This document shows, in pieces, positions 1 to 5,095 of a DNA stretch of 9,016 bases; the first letter of the stretch is position 1, and each line of letters starts with the position of its first letter. The stretch is taken from assembly GCA_020722625.1 (NCBI GenBank), contig DYKK01000122.1:1-9016 (forward strand), written 5' to 3'. The notes beneath the pieces were generated by a model that saw only the letters and a program-made list of their open reading frames with translations, made no database searches and was not told the DNA's origin. This stretch comes from Anaeromyxobacter dehalogenans. Lineage in GTDB: Bacteria; Myxococcota_A; UBA9042; DTJE01. The translations under genes were made by a program, and so were the position numbers.

Positions 1-606
1 AACCGCGCGCGGGCCGAGGCGGGCGCCGCGCGGGTCCCCGTGAACGTCAACGTCGTGGTCAGCGCCTTCAACGTGTCGCGGATCGAGGCGGTCGTCGGGC
101 ACGTGGCCGGACGGTTCTCCCGGACCCCCTGGGTCCTGACGTTCAAGCGGGTGAGCCTCGCGGACGCGGCCCCCGAGGTCGCGGCGCGATCCCGGGTCCG
201 GATCGGCACCCTGCGCGAGGCGTTCTCGCGGCTCCCCGACGACCTCGAGGCGCACTGGGGCGCGGTCCTCGCGATGTTCCGGGATTTCCCGCTGTGCGCC
301 CTGCCCGGCCGGGAGCATCTGGACGCGACCCTGGCCGCGGTCCTGGCCGGGACGCGGGTGATGGACAACTTCCACGACCAGGTGTCGTTGAACGCGATGT
401 ACCCGGAAGAGTCCCGCCGCACCGATCACCCATCCTCGCGGGTGTGCGCCTCGTGCCGGCTGGACCCGTGGTGCGTGTCCCGCGGGCTCTTCCGGGAAGG
501 CGCCCCCGGCGGGACGGACCCCCCGATCCCGATGGGAGACGCGATTCCAGCGGGTCTCGCCCGCCTGGTCGAGGCCTGCGAGCGGGTGCGTGACACTCGT
601 GGCTGA
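1..606 (+). CDS. Radical SAM family protein, C-terminal part (5' end cut by window)
   Basis: The frame is open from base 1, so the gene begins outside the window. GTG at 40 could serve as a start but lies inside a conserved-looking stretch (RVPVNVNVVVSAFNV) and is probably internal. The fragment begins with the late beta-strand typical of the radical SAM barrel (VNVNVVVSAFNVSRIEAVV). It ends with a cysteine-rich tail: FPLC (fragment residue 99), then CASCRLDPWC (Cys149, Cys152, Cys158). Such tails bind an auxiliary iron-sulfur cluster in SPASM/twitch-type radical SAM enzymes. The CxxxCxxC motif that binds SAM would lie upstream and is not visible. The next gene, a glycosyltransferase, starts 23 bases downstream on the same strand and is probably co-transcribed. 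The substrate cannot be inferred. Family assignment is an inference from the strand pattern and cysteine spacing. Confidence 0.62.
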   Translation, partial: NRARAEAGAARVPVNVNVVVSAFNVSRIEAVVGHVAGRFSRTPWVLTFKRVSLADAAPEVAARSRVRIGTLREAFSRLPDDLEAHWGAVLAMFRDFPLCALPGREHLDATLAAVLAGTRVMDNFHDQVSLNAMYPEESRRTDHPSSRVCASCRLDPWCVSRGLFREGAPGGTDPPIPMGDAIPAGLARLVEACERVRDTRG

Positions 607-629
607 AGACGACCGGGAGGCGGACCGGA

Positions 630-1454
630 ATGAATGGAAGCGGTCGCGGCGGCGCACGCGCGGGACGAGCGGTGTCCTGTGTCGTGGCCGCGTTCAACGA
701 GGCCGAAACCGTCGGGGAGGTCGTGCGGGGGCTCTTCGCCCACCTGCCGGGCGTGATCGAGGTGATCGTGGCGGATGACGGGTCGTCGGACGGGACCGCG
801 GAGGCCGCGGCAGGGGCCGGGGCCCGGGTGGTACGGCTTCCGCGCAACCTCGGCAAGGGCGCGGCCGTGCGGGCGGGGCTGCGGGCCGTCCGGGGGGACA
901 TCGTGCTCCTGATTGATGCGGACGGCCAGGACGACCCGGCCGAGGCCCCGCGCCTGCTCGACGCCCTGACCCCCGGCGTGGACATGGTCATCGGGTCGCG
1001 GTTCCTCGGGGTCTTCCGGGACGGGGCCGTGACCCGCCTGCATCACGCGGGAAACCGGTTCCTGACGTGGGCCTTCAACCACCTGTACGGCCAGGGGATC
1101 ACGGACGCCCAGGCCGGATTCCGGGCCTTCTGGCGTGACGCGGTGGACCCGGACCGGATGGACTCGGTCCGCTACGAGGTCGAGGCCGACATCAACACAC
1201 TCGTGGCGCTGCGAGGCGGGCGGATCGTGGAGGTCCCGGTGTCGCGCGACCGCAGGCGCCACGGCCGGTCCGGGTTCCGCTCCTTCCACGACGGGGCGCG
1301 CATCCTCGCCTGGATGGTCCGCCGGAGGGTCCGGCCCCCGCGATCAACGAGGCCGGTGAAAAACGCAGACACGCAGAGGCCGCTTGAGCCGTCGCGGCGT
1401 CCCGGTCCCCGCGGCCAACGTGGTCCGGACACTGACACTGAACCTGTCCACTGA
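630..1454 (+). CDS. Glycosyltransferase family 2 (dolichyl-phosphate mannose synthase-like)
   Basis: A 274-residue GT-A fold glycosyltransferase that would move a sugar from a nucleotide donor to a lipid or other acceptor. The N-terminus has the GT2 opening VSCVVAAFNEAETV (15-28), then VADDGSSDGT (47-56) with the nucleotide-binding aspartates. Next come the RNLGKGAAVRAGL helix (72-84) and DADGQDDP (96-103), the metal-binding DXD region. TDAQAGFRAF (158-167) and the YEVEADI segment (182-188) are typical of the DPM1/DPG-synthase group. No C-terminal membrane helix is present, so it is probably cytosolic or membrane-associated. The ATG at 630 is preceded by GGGAGG (615-620) at 9 bases. Residues from about 243 onward are low in conserved character and are encoded by intergenic repeat sequence. 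The stop TGA (1452-1454) is itself part of a repeat unit. Family is sure; donor and acceptor are unknown. Confidence 0.9.
   Translation: MNGSGRGGARAGRAVSCVVAAFNEAETVGEVVRGLFAHLPGVIEVIVADDGSSDGTAEAAAGAGARVVRLPRNLGKGAAVRAGLRAVRGDIVLLIDADGQDDPAEAPRLLDALTPGVDMVIGSRFLGVFRDGAVTRLHHAGNRFLTWAFNHLYGQGITDAQAGFRAFWRDAVDPDRMDSVRYEVEADINTLVALRGGRIVEVPVSRDRRRHGRSGFRSFHDGARILAWMVRRRVRPPRSTRPVKNADTQRPLEPSRRPGPRGQRGPDTDTEPVH
1363..1376. repeat. Short ACGCAG direct repeat at the edge of the intergenic repeat zone
   Basis: ACGCAG occurs at 1363-1368 and again at 1371-1376, separated by AC, just after an A-run. It lies inside the 3' end of the glycosyltransferase frame and marks where the reading frame leaves conserved protein and enters repeat-like DNA. 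ACGCAG-rich strings of this kind are, to my recollection, frequent in intergenic repeats of environmental bacteria; that is memory, not something tested here. Confidence 0.4.
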
Positions 1455-1467
1455 CTCTGCCCTCTGT
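1411..1467. repeat. Interspersed CACTGN repeat, copy A
   Basis: It begins with the core GCGGCCAACGTGG (1411-1423), the same 13-base core (one variable position) seen at 7565 and 7747. TCCGGA follows, then CACTGA twice, ACCTGT, CCACTGA, CTCTGC and CCTCTGT, a decaying six-base array. The upstream half is translated as the C-terminal tail of the glycosyltransferase, and one CACTGA unit provides its stop codon. Confidence 0.7.
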
Positions 1468-1511
1468 TACGGCATCGCCTGGAATTCTCTGGTTTTTTGC
1501 AGATCGGTGGC

Positions 1512-1539
1512 GGACGGCGCGAGCGGCGCTCGCGCGTCC
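1512..1539. repeat. Imperfect hairpin, 11-bp stem
   Basis: GGAC plus GCGCGAG (1512-1523, with G1516 bulged) pairs with CTCGCGC plus GTCC (1529-1539) around the loop CGGCG. It is immediately followed by a second hairpin. There is no T-run after it, so an intrinsic terminator is unlikely, although a transcript from either side could fold here. Confidence 0.55.
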
Positions 1540-1562
1540 AGACGCGACCGGTGGTCGCGTCT
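1540..1562. repeat. Perfect inverted repeat, 10-bp stem with 3-base loop
   Basis: AGACGCGACC (1540-1549) is the exact reverse complement of GGTCGCGTCT (1553-1562), with loop GGT. The right arm is the start of the 24-base direct repeat that recurs at 1631, but the left arm is not repeated there. It could be a recognition palindrome or part of a structured mobile repeat. Confidence 0.7.
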
Positions 1563-1574
1563 CCAGGGGAACCA
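1551..1574 (+). repeat. 24-base direct repeat, first copy
   Basis: This 24-base sequence begins GTGGTCGCGTCTCCAGGG and matches the copy at 1631-1654 at 23 of 24 positions. The period is 80 bases, with 56 bases between copies. Only two good copies exist, and further GTCGCG words lie at 1587 and 1611 between them. Confidence 0.8.
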
Positions 1575-1630
1575 CCAAGCTGGGGAGTCGCGATCTTCAA
1601 GTGAGGCAACGTCGCGGTAGCGGGGGAGCA

Positions 1631-1654
1631 GTGGTCGCGTCTCCAGGGAAACCA
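1631..1654 (+). repeat. 24-base direct repeat, second copy
   Basis: Second copy of the element at 1551-1574, differing by one base near its 3' end (GGGAAACCA instead of GGGGAACCA). The left hairpin arm seen next to the first copy is absent here. Function unknown. Confidence 0.8.
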
Positions 1655-1700
1655 TGAAGAAACTATGTCGCATCCTTGAGAGTTTTTCAGCGGCCTCACC

Positions 1701-1732
1701 CACGCGGCCCTGACACTGTCGCCTGACACTGC
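1701..1732. repeat. Interspersed CACTGN repeat, copy B (short, degenerate core)
   Basis: A degenerate core CACGCGG (1701-1707; AACGTGG in the other copies) is followed by CCCTGA, CACTGT, CGCCTGA and CACTGC. It lies just past the stop codon of the metallo-hydrolase gene. With copy A it brackets the hairpin and direct-repeat block, as though that block were one composite element. Confidence 0.6.
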
Positions 1733-1782
1733 CACGACGACCCGGCCGAGGCCCCAGACCCGCGGCGGGTGCTCAAGACAGG

Positions 1783-2424
1783 TCAATACGGGAAGAACGC
1801 CTTCTCGCGTCCGACCGTGGTCTCGGCGCCGTGGCCGCAGACGAGCCGGGTGTCGTCGGGCAAGGTGAAGACCTTGTTGCGGATCGAGGCGATGAGCGTC
1901 TCGTGGTCGCCTCCCCACAGGTCGGTGCGCCCGATCCCGTCGCGGAAGATCGTGTCCCCGCAAATCAGGGTGGGCGGCTCGGTCCGGATCAGGAGCCCGA
2001 TCCCCCCGGGGGTGTGGCCCGGGAGGTGCAGGACCTCGGCCTCCAGGGCGCCGATCGGAACGCGGTCGCCCTCATTCAGCAACCAGCCGGGTTCCACGAG
2101 GGGGTCGGGCCGGAAGGCCTCGGCCGCGGCGGGTCCGAGCAGGGCGGCGATCTGCCTCGGGAGGTTGCGGTACAGCGGCAGGTCCGCCGGGTGGATCGCC
2201 ACGGGGACCCCGTACCGGGAGGCCAGGGCCGAGGCCTCGAGGCAGTGGTCCAGGTGCCCGTGGGTCAGGACGATCAAGGTCGGTTGGAGGCGGAACGCCG
2301 CGACCCGGTCCGCGATCACCTCCCCGTCCCCGCCGGGGTCCACCACGACCCCCTGACCGCCCTCGTCCCCGACGAGGAGGCAGTTCGTCGCGAAGGGACC
2401 GACCGGGATTCGATGCAGTTTCAT
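1783..2424 (-). CDS. MBL-fold metallo-hydrolase, glyoxalase II-like (YcbL type)
   Basis: A 213-residue single-domain metallo-beta-lactamase fold hydrolase, the usual length for the short glyoxalase-II-like group. The two-metal site is complete: THGHLDH gives His55, His57, Asp59 and His60; His137 is in PGHTPGG, Asp157 in CGDTIF, and His198 in CGHGAETT. The segment IGRTDLWGGD (164-173) is characteristic of the YcbL/GloB-like group, which cleaves thioesters such as S-D-lactoylglutathione. It lacks the C-terminal helical domain of classical glyoxalase II, so the true substrate is uncertain. There is no signal peptide, so it is cytosolic. ATG at 2424 is chosen because the protein opens with the family start MKLHRIPVGPFATNCLLV; the frame continues upstream without homology. 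No good ribosome-binding site precedes it. It is transcribed divergently from the propeller-transglutaminase gene. Confidence 0.9.
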   Translation of the reverse strand: MKLHRIPVGPFATNCLLVGDEGGQGVVVDPGGDGEVIADRVAAFRLQPTLIVLTHGHLDHCLEASALASRYGVPVAIHPADLPLYRNLPRQIAALLGPAAAEAFRPDPLVEPGWLLNEGDRVPIGALEAEVLHLPGHTPGGIGLLIRTEPPTLICGDTIFRDGIGRTDLWGGDHETLIASIRNKVFTLPDDTRLVCGHGAETTVGREKAFFPY

Positions 2425-2486
2425 CGGGTGGACTCGATCTTCATCGGTACGCTCCGGCGGGCCGGCCCACCCGGACCGGCACGGGG

Positions 2487-2492
2487 TATGAT
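2487..2492 (+). promoter_or_regulatory. Candidate -10 box for the propeller-transglutaminase gene
   Basis: TATGAT matches the consensus -10 at 5 of 6 positions and lies 44 bases before the ATG at 2531, in an otherwise very G+C-rich stretch. No recognisable -35 box is present at the right distance, so an activator or another sigma factor would be needed. The only support is position and composition. Confidence 0.35.
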
Positions 2493-2516
2493 TCGGTCCG
2501 CACGGGTCGTTGTCAA
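2488..2516 (-). promoter_or_regulatory. Candidate sigma70-type promoter for the metallo-hydrolase
   Basis: Read on the minus strand there is a perfect TTGACA -35 box (2511-2516), a 17-base spacer (2494-2510) and a -10 of AATCAT (2488-2493, 4 of 6 consensus positions). This predicts a start near 2481 and a leader of roughly 57 bases to the ATG at 2424. The -10 overlaps a plus-strand TATGAT almost completely. Confidence 0.45.
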
Positions 2517-2530
2517 TGCTGGAGGGCGTG

Positions 2531-4135
2531 ATGACTCGGAAGGTCGCGGTCGTCCTGGTCGTGATGGGTCTTGCCGGGGTCGCCCGGGCGGAGCGGGGGG
2601 ACGTGCGCCGGGCGGTCCCGGCCCCGGCGCCTCGCGTCACCGGTCTTGCGTGGGACGGGGAGGTCCTGTGGGTCGCGGACCACCAGGCGGAGCGCCTGTG
2701 GGCCGTGGACCCGGCGTCGGGCGAGGGGGTCCGGGACATCCCGACCCCGTCGCGCAGGACCACGGGCCTGGCCTGGGACGGGCGATTCCTGTGGACCGTG
2801 GACGAGACCGAGCGCGTCGCGTACCGGGTGGACCGGGAGACCGGCCGGTGCGACCACCGCGTCGAGGTCGAGGCCAAGAGGCCCCGGGGGCTCGCGTGGC
2901 GCGAGGGGCACCTGGTCGTGGGCGACGACTGGAAGGACACCCTCCACGAGGTGGACCCGGAGGACGGGACCAGCCTGCGGACCGTCCCGGCCCCGTCCAC
3001 CGGCGTGGCGGGGCTCGCGTTCCTGGGGGACGTGCTGTACGTCGCGGACCGGCAGGACGACGCGATCTATGCCGTGGACTTCGCGACCGGCCGCGTCCTG
3101 TTCTGGTTTTCGTCCCCGGGTCCCCACCCGACGGGAATGGCCGGCGTGGGCGCGGACCTCGTGGTCGCCGACTACCAGACCGACGACCTGTCCTTCGTGG
3201 ACATGGCGCTCGGAACCCGGCCGTACCGGGTCTTGCGGGAGCGCGAGGTGGCGGTCGAGTTCACGTGGTCCCTGCGCAACACAGGGCCGGGGCCCGTGGA
3301 GACCGCGGAGGTCGTCATCGCGGTCCCGAGGACGCAGCCGTTCCAGGAGGTCGAGGGCCCCGTCGCCTTCGAGCCGCCCCCGGACGAGACGCGGGCGGAA
3401 GAGGGCGGCCAGGAGGTCGCCCGCTTCGTGTTCCGGGACGTGGCGGCCGGCCGCACCGTGCAGGTCAAGGCCCGCGCCCGGGTCACGCTGCGCGCGATCC
3501 GGTTCGTGTTCCTGCCCTCCGAGGTCGGGCCTCGCCGGGACATCCCGGCGGACGTGGCCCGGGCCTTCACGCGGGACGGGTCGAAACTGTGGCTCGCGCA
3601 CCCGCGCATCCGCGAGGTCGCCGCGGACCTGGCCTCGCGCAGTCCGGACCTGTCCTCGCTCGCCCGCAACACGTACGAGTACGTGGTGGACCACATGGAC
3701 TACGACCTCGCCGGGGGATGGAACACGGCGCCCCTGGTCCTCGAGCGGGGCACGGGGTCGTGCTCGGAGTACTCGATGCTCCTGATGGCCCTCCTGCGCG
3801 CCAACGGGGTGCCCGCGCGGTTCGCGGGGTCCCTGGTGGTTCGCGGGGACGACGCCTCGTGGGACGACGTGTTCCATCGCTGGGTGGAGGTCTATCTGCC
3901 CCGGGTCGGGTGGGTCCCTCTCGATGCGAACAAGGGCGACCAGGAGCGCCCGGCCCAGCGGGCGGCCGGTTTCGGGGAACTCGACGACCGGTACCTGGTC
4001 ACCACCCAGACGCCGGGGGACGCGGGGTCCCTGGGCTGGACCTACGTCTATCGCTCGAGACACACCTGTCGTGGACCGTGCAAGGTCGCGGAGGACGCGG
4101 TCGCGGAGTGGTCGCCGGCGGGAGGGGCGAGGTAG
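2531..4135 (+). CDS. Exported beta-propeller-transglutaminase-like protein
   Basis: A 534-residue protein. The start ATG at 2531 gives a clean signal peptide (MTRKVAVVLVVMGLAGVARA) and sits 5 bases after GGAGG (2521-2525); an in-frame ATG at 2516 and TTG at 2510 are less likely. Residues 37-228 hold five repeats of exactly 41 residues, starting at 37, 78, 119, 160 and 201, each of the form TGLAWxGxxLxVADxxxxxLxxVDPxTG, which are propeller blades of the NHL/SMP-30/Vgb kind. Residues about 238-330 look like a beta-rich Ig-like linker. Residues about 375-470 are a transglutaminase-like cysteine-protease fold with Cys411 (GSCSEYSMLL), His449 (FHRWVEVYL) and Asp465 (PLDAN), so the triad is intact. 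The role is probably cleavage or cross-linking of protein or peptidoglycan amide bonds in the envelope, with the propeller as a binding module. The substrate is unknown. Confidence 0.82.
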   Translation: MTRKVAVVLVVMGLAGVARAERGDVRRAVPAPAPRVTGLAWDGEVLWVADHQAERLWAVDPASGEGVRDIPTPSRRTTGLAWDGRFLWTVDETERVAYRVDRETGRCDHRVEVEAKRPRGLAWREGHLVVGDDWKDTLHEVDPEDGTSLRTVPAPSTGVAGLAFLGDVLYVADRQDDAIYAVDFATGRVLFWFSSPGPHPTGMAGVGADLVVADYQTDDLSFVDMALGTRPYRVLREREVAVEFTWSLRNTGPGPVETAEVVIAVPRTQPFQEVEGPVAFEPPPDETRAEEGGQEVARFVFRDVAAGRTVQVKARARVTLRAIRFVFLPSEVGPRRDIPADVARAFTRDGSKLWLAHPRIREVAADLASRSPDLSSLARNTYEYVVDHMDYDLAGGWNTAPLVLERGTGSCSEYSMLLMALLRANGVPARFAGSLVVRGDDASWDDVFHRWVEVYLPRVGWVPLDANKGDQERPAQRAAGFGELDDRYLVTTQTPGDAGSLGWTYVYRSRHTCRGPCKVAEDAVAEWSPAGGAR

Positions 4136-4138
4136 GTC

Positions 4139-4957
4139 CTAGCGCTTGCGTTTCTTCTTCCCGGGCTTCTTCGGGGGCGGCGGGCTCGTCTGATCCTGCG
4201 GCGGGGTGCGACCGAGGATCTCGTCCACGGGATTGGCCGCGTCGGGGCTTGCAGGCGGTTCCGCGGCCTCGTGGACGATCGGATTGACCCCGGGACCCGT
4301 CGTCCGGGCCTTCTCCCACTCGGCGTGCACGGCGTCGTCGGCCGCGCGGAGGACCCACCGCACCAGGAGGCACTGGTACAGGCGCGTTCGGTCCTCCACG
4401 GACAGCCCCAGGAGCCCTTGTTCCCATTGCGCGCGTCGCACGCCGGAACGGGCCTCGGCGTCCTGGTGCTCGACCTGCGCCGGCGGACCATAGACGCGGG
4501 AGAGGTCCTCGACGAGGCCGGCCATGGGTCGGTCCACCCCCGTCCGGATGAACTTATAGAAAACATCGTTTATGAAGAAGAAGTAGTAGTGAACTTTCTC
4601 CTCTTGGATGTGGAGCATGGATTCACCGGTCCCGTGCGCGAACTCTCCTCGCATGACCGAGATGTCCCACCCGGTCTGCTGCCCGGTGAAGGCCACGAAG
4701 TCGGAACCGACGCCCGCGACCTCGGCGTCCCTCGCGCGCTTGAGCCGGTCCTGCACCGCCACGTCGCGCGTCTCGCGAATCCTGGCCTCGTAGCGCTGGC
4801 GAATGCGTTCTTGAAGGAACGCAAGCACCCTCTCCCGAGTCACCCCGAACTCGAGGCCGTTCCAGGAAGGGTCGAATCGGCCTGGATCCAGGGGTTCGGA
4901 TCGGGCTGGGGACGCCACGAGGACCAGGGCGACCAGAGCCAGGAATCTTGCACGCAT
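4139..4957 (-). CDS. Exported protein of unknown function with basic C-terminal tail
   Basis: A 272-residue protein that I do not recognise. ATG at 4957 is chosen because it follows GGGAGG (4967-4972) by 9 bases and gives a signal peptide (MRARFLALVALVLVASPARS). The mature part starts with FDPSWNGLEFGVTRERVLAFLQERI (28-52), a substrate-independent pattern also seen in small periplasmic proteins. An Arg-rich helix follows (50-80, possibly coiled coil), then an aromatic core VHYYFFFINDVFYKFI (122-137) and VYGPP (155-159). From about 215 it becomes Pro/Ala-rich and ends PPPPKKPGKKKRKR, a strongly basic tail that could bind nucleic acid, acidic polymers or membrane surface. The aromatic core is encoded by locally AT-rich codons (ATA, TAT, GTT) unlike the rest. 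It converges with the propeller gene, 3 bases apart. Confidence 0.75.
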   Translation of the reverse strand: MRARFLALVALVLVASPARSEPLDPGRFDPSWNGLEFGVTRERVLAFLQERIRQRYEARIRETRDVAVQDRLKRARDAEVAGVGSDFVAFTGQQTGWDISVMRGEFAHGTGESMLHIQEEKVHYYFFFINDVFYKFIRTGVDRPMAGLVEDLSRVYGPPAQVEHQDAEARSGVRRAQWEQGLLGLSVEDRTRLYQCLLVRWVLRAADDAVHAEWEKARTTGPGVNPIVHEAAEPPASPDAANPVDEILGRTPPQDQTSPPPPKKPGKKKRKR

Positions 4958-5040
4958 GATCGCACGCCTCCCTCGCGGTGGGACGGTGGCGGTTCCTCCG
5001 CGACCGGTCCCCGACTTCCGCGAACTCCGGACTTCACCGA

Positions 5041-5070
5041 ATTCTATCCGCCTTGTTTCTGGAAAAACAA
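5041..5070 (-). promoter_or_regulatory. Candidate promoter for the unknown exported protein
   Basis: On the minus strand TTGTTT (5065-5070, 3 of 6 for -35), an 18-base spacer and TAGAAT (5041-5046, 5 of 6 for -10) lie upstream of the ATG at 4957. The leader would be about 77 bases. The -35 box sits inside the right arm of the 5051-5072 inverted repeat, so a protein bound there could block the polymerase. Confidence 0.35.
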
Positions 5071-5072
5071 GG
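5051..5072. terminator. 8-bp perfect hairpin after the permease operon
   Basis: CCTTGTTT (5051-5058) pairs perfectly with AAACAAGG (5065-5072) around loop CTGGAA. It begins 24 bases after the stop of the DppC-like permease, in the right place for a terminator on the minus strand. No T-run follows the stem, so it may be weak, Rho-dependent, or instead an operator for the next gene, whose candidate -35 box it overlaps. Confidence 0.4.
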
Positions 5073-5095
5073 GGATTTCGTCGGCCCACCGACCG

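Larger units (their letters stand above)
1455..1782. other. Convergent gene-free region made of repeats and hairpins
   Basis: These 328 bases lie between two genes that point towards each other, so no promoter is needed here. From left to right they contain the end of repeat copy A, a T-run (1493-1498) without a convincing stem before it, two adjacent hairpins (1512-1539 and 1540-1562), a 24-base direct repeat (1551 and 1631), and repeat copy B (1701-1732). I found no tRNA or rRNA. Short frames through the region change reading phase between repeat copies (80-base period, not a multiple of three), which argues against coding. No classic stem plus T-run terminator was found for either flanking gene. 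Confidence 0.6.

Noticed and set aside
1491..1500. T-run as an intrinsic terminator for the glycosyltransferase
   Set aside because: No stable stem precedes the T-run.
1551..1654. CRISPR-like pair of repeats (24 bases, 56-base spacing)
   Set aside because: Only two good copies, the repeat is not followed by further units, and there are no cas genes.
1467..1703. 78-residue minus-strand frame across the direct repeats
   Set aside because: The two repeat copies are read in different phases and translate differently; no ribosome-binding site or conserved domain was seen.
2425..3000. Upstream extension of the metallo-hydrolase to a 405-residue protein
   Set aside because: The extension lies antisense to the signal peptide and first propeller repeats of the divergent gene and shows no homology; the family start is at 2424.
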